From Gorsachius magnificus (taxonomy: Eukaryota; Chordata; Aves; Pelecaniformes; Ardeidae), in NCBI GenBank assembly GCA_034008185.1, contig CM067081.1, positions 4,959,821-5,023,820 on the forward strand: a stretch of 64,000 nucleotides of DNA, read 5' to 3'. The position numbers and the translations under genes are program-made. This document shows, piece after piece, positions 61,871-64,000 of this stretch. The first letter of the stretch is position 1, and the number at the start of each line of letters is the position of its first letter. The notes beneath the pieces were generated by a model, which did not search any database, had not been told where the DNA came from, and saw nothing but the letters and a program-made list of their open reading frames with translations.

Positions 61871-62640
61871 GTTTTGTAGCGGGGTGAAGGGCACTGGAGC
61901 AGTGTCGGGGGCTGATCAGGAGGAGCAAGGTGCTAAGCATCGCACGGGGGATGCAGACTGGAAGCGGAGAGCATCGCCGCTCTTCTGTTGTTAAAAACAC
62001 TGGAATCACCCCAAGCGATTGAGCCCTTGCCAAGTAATTCACCGCCCTGTGGACAGACTCTGCTTCTTGTTCGTGTTTGCTGATCTGATGCAATTCCTAG
62101 TGCTTAGTGGTTTAACAGAACTCTTCGGGAGACACTCGATTTATCACTGATAAATCACTGATGAAATCTAAAGTTCAGTTATAAAGTGAGGGCTCAGCCA
62201 CAGCTGTATAAAAGGCTTTCCCCTGGCTTAGAAATACACCGGTGAAGATATTTAATATGATAACCCTGCACAACCCCTCCACCGTTCAATCCTTGTTTCA
62301 GGCTTTTGTTCTTAAGGCATAGTTATTGTTTCTGGCTAATGATCGAAAAGATCCGTACATTCGTACCGTGCACGACCGGCCTCACCCTGCCCTCCACCAG
62401 CCCTCGGCTGCTTTATGCATGCAGAAGAGCAGCTCAACTCAGCAAAGAGCTCCTCCATTTTAATGGGAGCATTTTGCTATTTGCAACGCTGCTGGTGTCA
62501 TTGCCTCCTCTGCATAAAACAGATCAGTGGCTGGATGGGTGTCTGTCTTAGGATGCTTCAGGGATCCTTTTTATTTGTAGGTCAATGACCCAAAAGCAGT
62601 GAATTTTCACCCTTTTCTGTGCAACACCTGGGCAACACCT
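61871..62640. other. Unassigned non-coding sequence
   Basis: No recognised gene. Direct repeats of GCAACACCTGG occur at about 62621-62642, right at the left edge of the next CR1. Confidence 0.45.
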
Positions 62641-63057
62641 GGTCTGGAGCACAAGTCTTACAAGGAGAGGCTGAGGGAACTGGGGGGGTTCAGCCTGGAG
62701 CGTGGGGCTGAGGGGGCCCTCACGCTCCCTACAACGCCTGAGCGGGGGGGGAGCCGGGGGGGGCGGGCTCTGCTCCCAGGGAACGGGCAATGGGACGAGG
62801 GGGAATGGTCTGAAGTTGTGCCAGGGCAGGTTTAGGTTGGACATTAGGAAAAATTTCTTCCACAAAAGGGTTGTCAGGCACTGGAATGGGCTGCCCAGGG
62901 AGGTGGTCGAGTCCCCATCCCTGGAGGGATTTAAAAGCCGGGCAGACGCGGTGCTTAGGGCTGGGGTTTAGTGGTGGGATGGCAGGGTTAGGGGAACGGC
63001 TGGACGTGATGATCTTAAAGGGCTTTTCCAACCTAGACGATTCTATGATTCTATAAG
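62641..63057 (+). mobile_element. CR1 LINE, ORF2 tail plus 3' end
   Basis: Starts with the CAAGGAGAGGCTGAGGGAAC block. It then has a GC-rich internal segment (GAGCGGGGGGGGAGCC), a GTTTAGGTTGGACATTAGG block coding [12 protein letters not shown], and [20 protein letters not shown]. It closes with TTTTCCAACCTAGACGATTC and TATGATTCTATAAG. The 3' untranslated part includes TTTAGTGGTGGGATGGCAGG, typical of a common avian CR1 subfamily. The copy is relatively clean, suggesting a younger age, but lacks the RT core and endonuclease. Confidence 0.95.
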
Positions 63058-64000
63058 TCCCCTCATTTCCAGCACGCTTCAGATGCAGCGATGGCGATGA
63101 CTTCTTTTAGTTGCAGGTGTGCGCTAAGGATAAAGCCCGTGGAAAATTTTGAAGCATCCAAAAGAATTCTGGATCTGTGTTTGAACTAGGATCTCTGCCT
63201 GTTTGTCCTTCCGCTGGTCAAGTAACAGCCAATGGCACAAACAACTCCGCACTCTCTTTTTGGAGCTGCACTATATATGCAACGGGAACGTGGAAACATT
63301 GCAGAATAGAGAAGATGACCACACTGCAAATCTTTTTTTCCCCCCCATGCCTGTGGTGGTCATCACACAGGGTTTTGAAGTGTGCCTTAGACCTCACAAT
63401 GCCCATCAGCCCCAAATCTCGAACCCAACGCATATACCTGGAAACCGCTTGAAAAGCAGGTTTTGCCCTTTGATCCAAATGCACACTGAAACCAGTAAGA
63501 GATCTGCGGGGCAAAGCACCGCCTGGTTATTCCTTTGTGTGTATCTGTTATTTCCCAGTAATAGATCCTCTGCTGCTGCTCTGGATCCTGACCTCCATTA
63601 CACTGATACAATGCAGCACCTCCACTTTCTCATTTGGGTCCTCCGGAAAGGTGCTGCAGCACAAAGCACGGCCCCGCTATGCATTCCTCTTTCATTTCCA
63701 TGCATTCCTTGCCTGATACTGGAGTGGAAATAACACCAGCACAGTTCAGCCTTCACCTCTTCTTGGCATGATTTATGTGCCTCATCCAGCAGCTCTAGGA
63801 GAGATTATTCTTATTTATACTGTGCTCCAGCATAGTTTCTCCTCAAACTTAACTCGATCCCTCTAAATAGAAGCAACACCTGAGCAGAAAAATAAAATGA
63901 GAGTTGAAACAGGAGGAAACAAAGTGCCGGGCCACCACTGCATTAAATAAAATCCCACGGTAAGCCCGTTTCCACTGTGATCTCTGTAAAGGGTACAGAC
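63058..64000. other. Unassigned non-coding sequence
   Basis: Overlapping frames (the longest 176 codons, plus, 63203-63733) have no recognised domain. No repeat family was seen in the last kilobase. Confidence 0.4.

Noticed and set aside
1..64000. Bacterial or phage features: operons, CRISPR arrays, toxin-antitoxin pairs, insertion sequences
   Set aside because: No spaced direct repeats, no Shine-Dalgarno-led gene strings, and avian LINE content throughout.
1..64000. tRNA, rRNA or small nuclear RNA genes
   Set aside because: No intact B-box within a cloverleaf context and no U-RNA or rRNA core sequence was recognised on either strand. MIR heads were the only tRNA-like sequence seen. A covariance-model search would be decisive.
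1..64000. Endogenous retrovirus copies
   Set aside because: No paired LTRs, primer-binding site or gag/pol motifs were recognised. The GC-rich block at 53.8-55.05 kb was considered but shows no such signature.

Overview
The window looks like non-coding DNA from a bird nuclear genome. The evidence is a set of chicken-repeat-1 (CR1) LINE fragments ending in the avian 3' signature of repeated ATTCTATG or ATTCTGTG octamers, together with old amniote repeats (MIR-like SINEs and an L3/CR1-type copy). There is no bacterial gene organisation: no operons, no ribosome binding sites, and almost no open frame longer than chance allows. All identifications are from memory of repeat families and from splice-site logic. 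No search was run.

Layout. From 1 to about 27.4 kb the sequence is AT-rich and CpG-poor. It holds short MIR remnants, a CR1 scrap at 3.3 kb and a head-to-tail CR1 pair at 24.07-24.99 kb. A GC- and CpG-rich island spans about 27.93-28.84 kb. It carries the best protein-coding candidate in the window, a minus-strand exon at 27,949-28,158 with a strong donor, a pyrimidine-rich acceptor, an acidic/serine-rich peptide and equal phases at both ends. If that gene is real, everything to the left is probably its downstream intron and everything to the right is upstream or intergenic. From 28.8 to 64 kb the sequence is again AT-rich, with CR1 copies at 33.3, 49.6, 59.7 and 62.6 kb, a probable old CR1 scrap at 48.35 kb, and a long degraded L3/CR1-type element at 57.77-59.27 kb.

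Several AT-rich, homeodomain-motif-dense stretches (4.04-4.47, 4.92-5.08, 5.60-5.76, 51.77-52.2 and 61.6-61.9 kb) are the sort of sequence that often proves to be conserved enhancer DNA. Without an alignment these are only candidates.

I found no convincing novel biological system. The items most worth checking are the unidentified exon and its promoter, two unexplained long open frames (35.66-36.24 kb and 53.80-54.42 kb), and a splice-flanked open frame at 0.3-0.7 kb with a frame-shifting tandem duplication.
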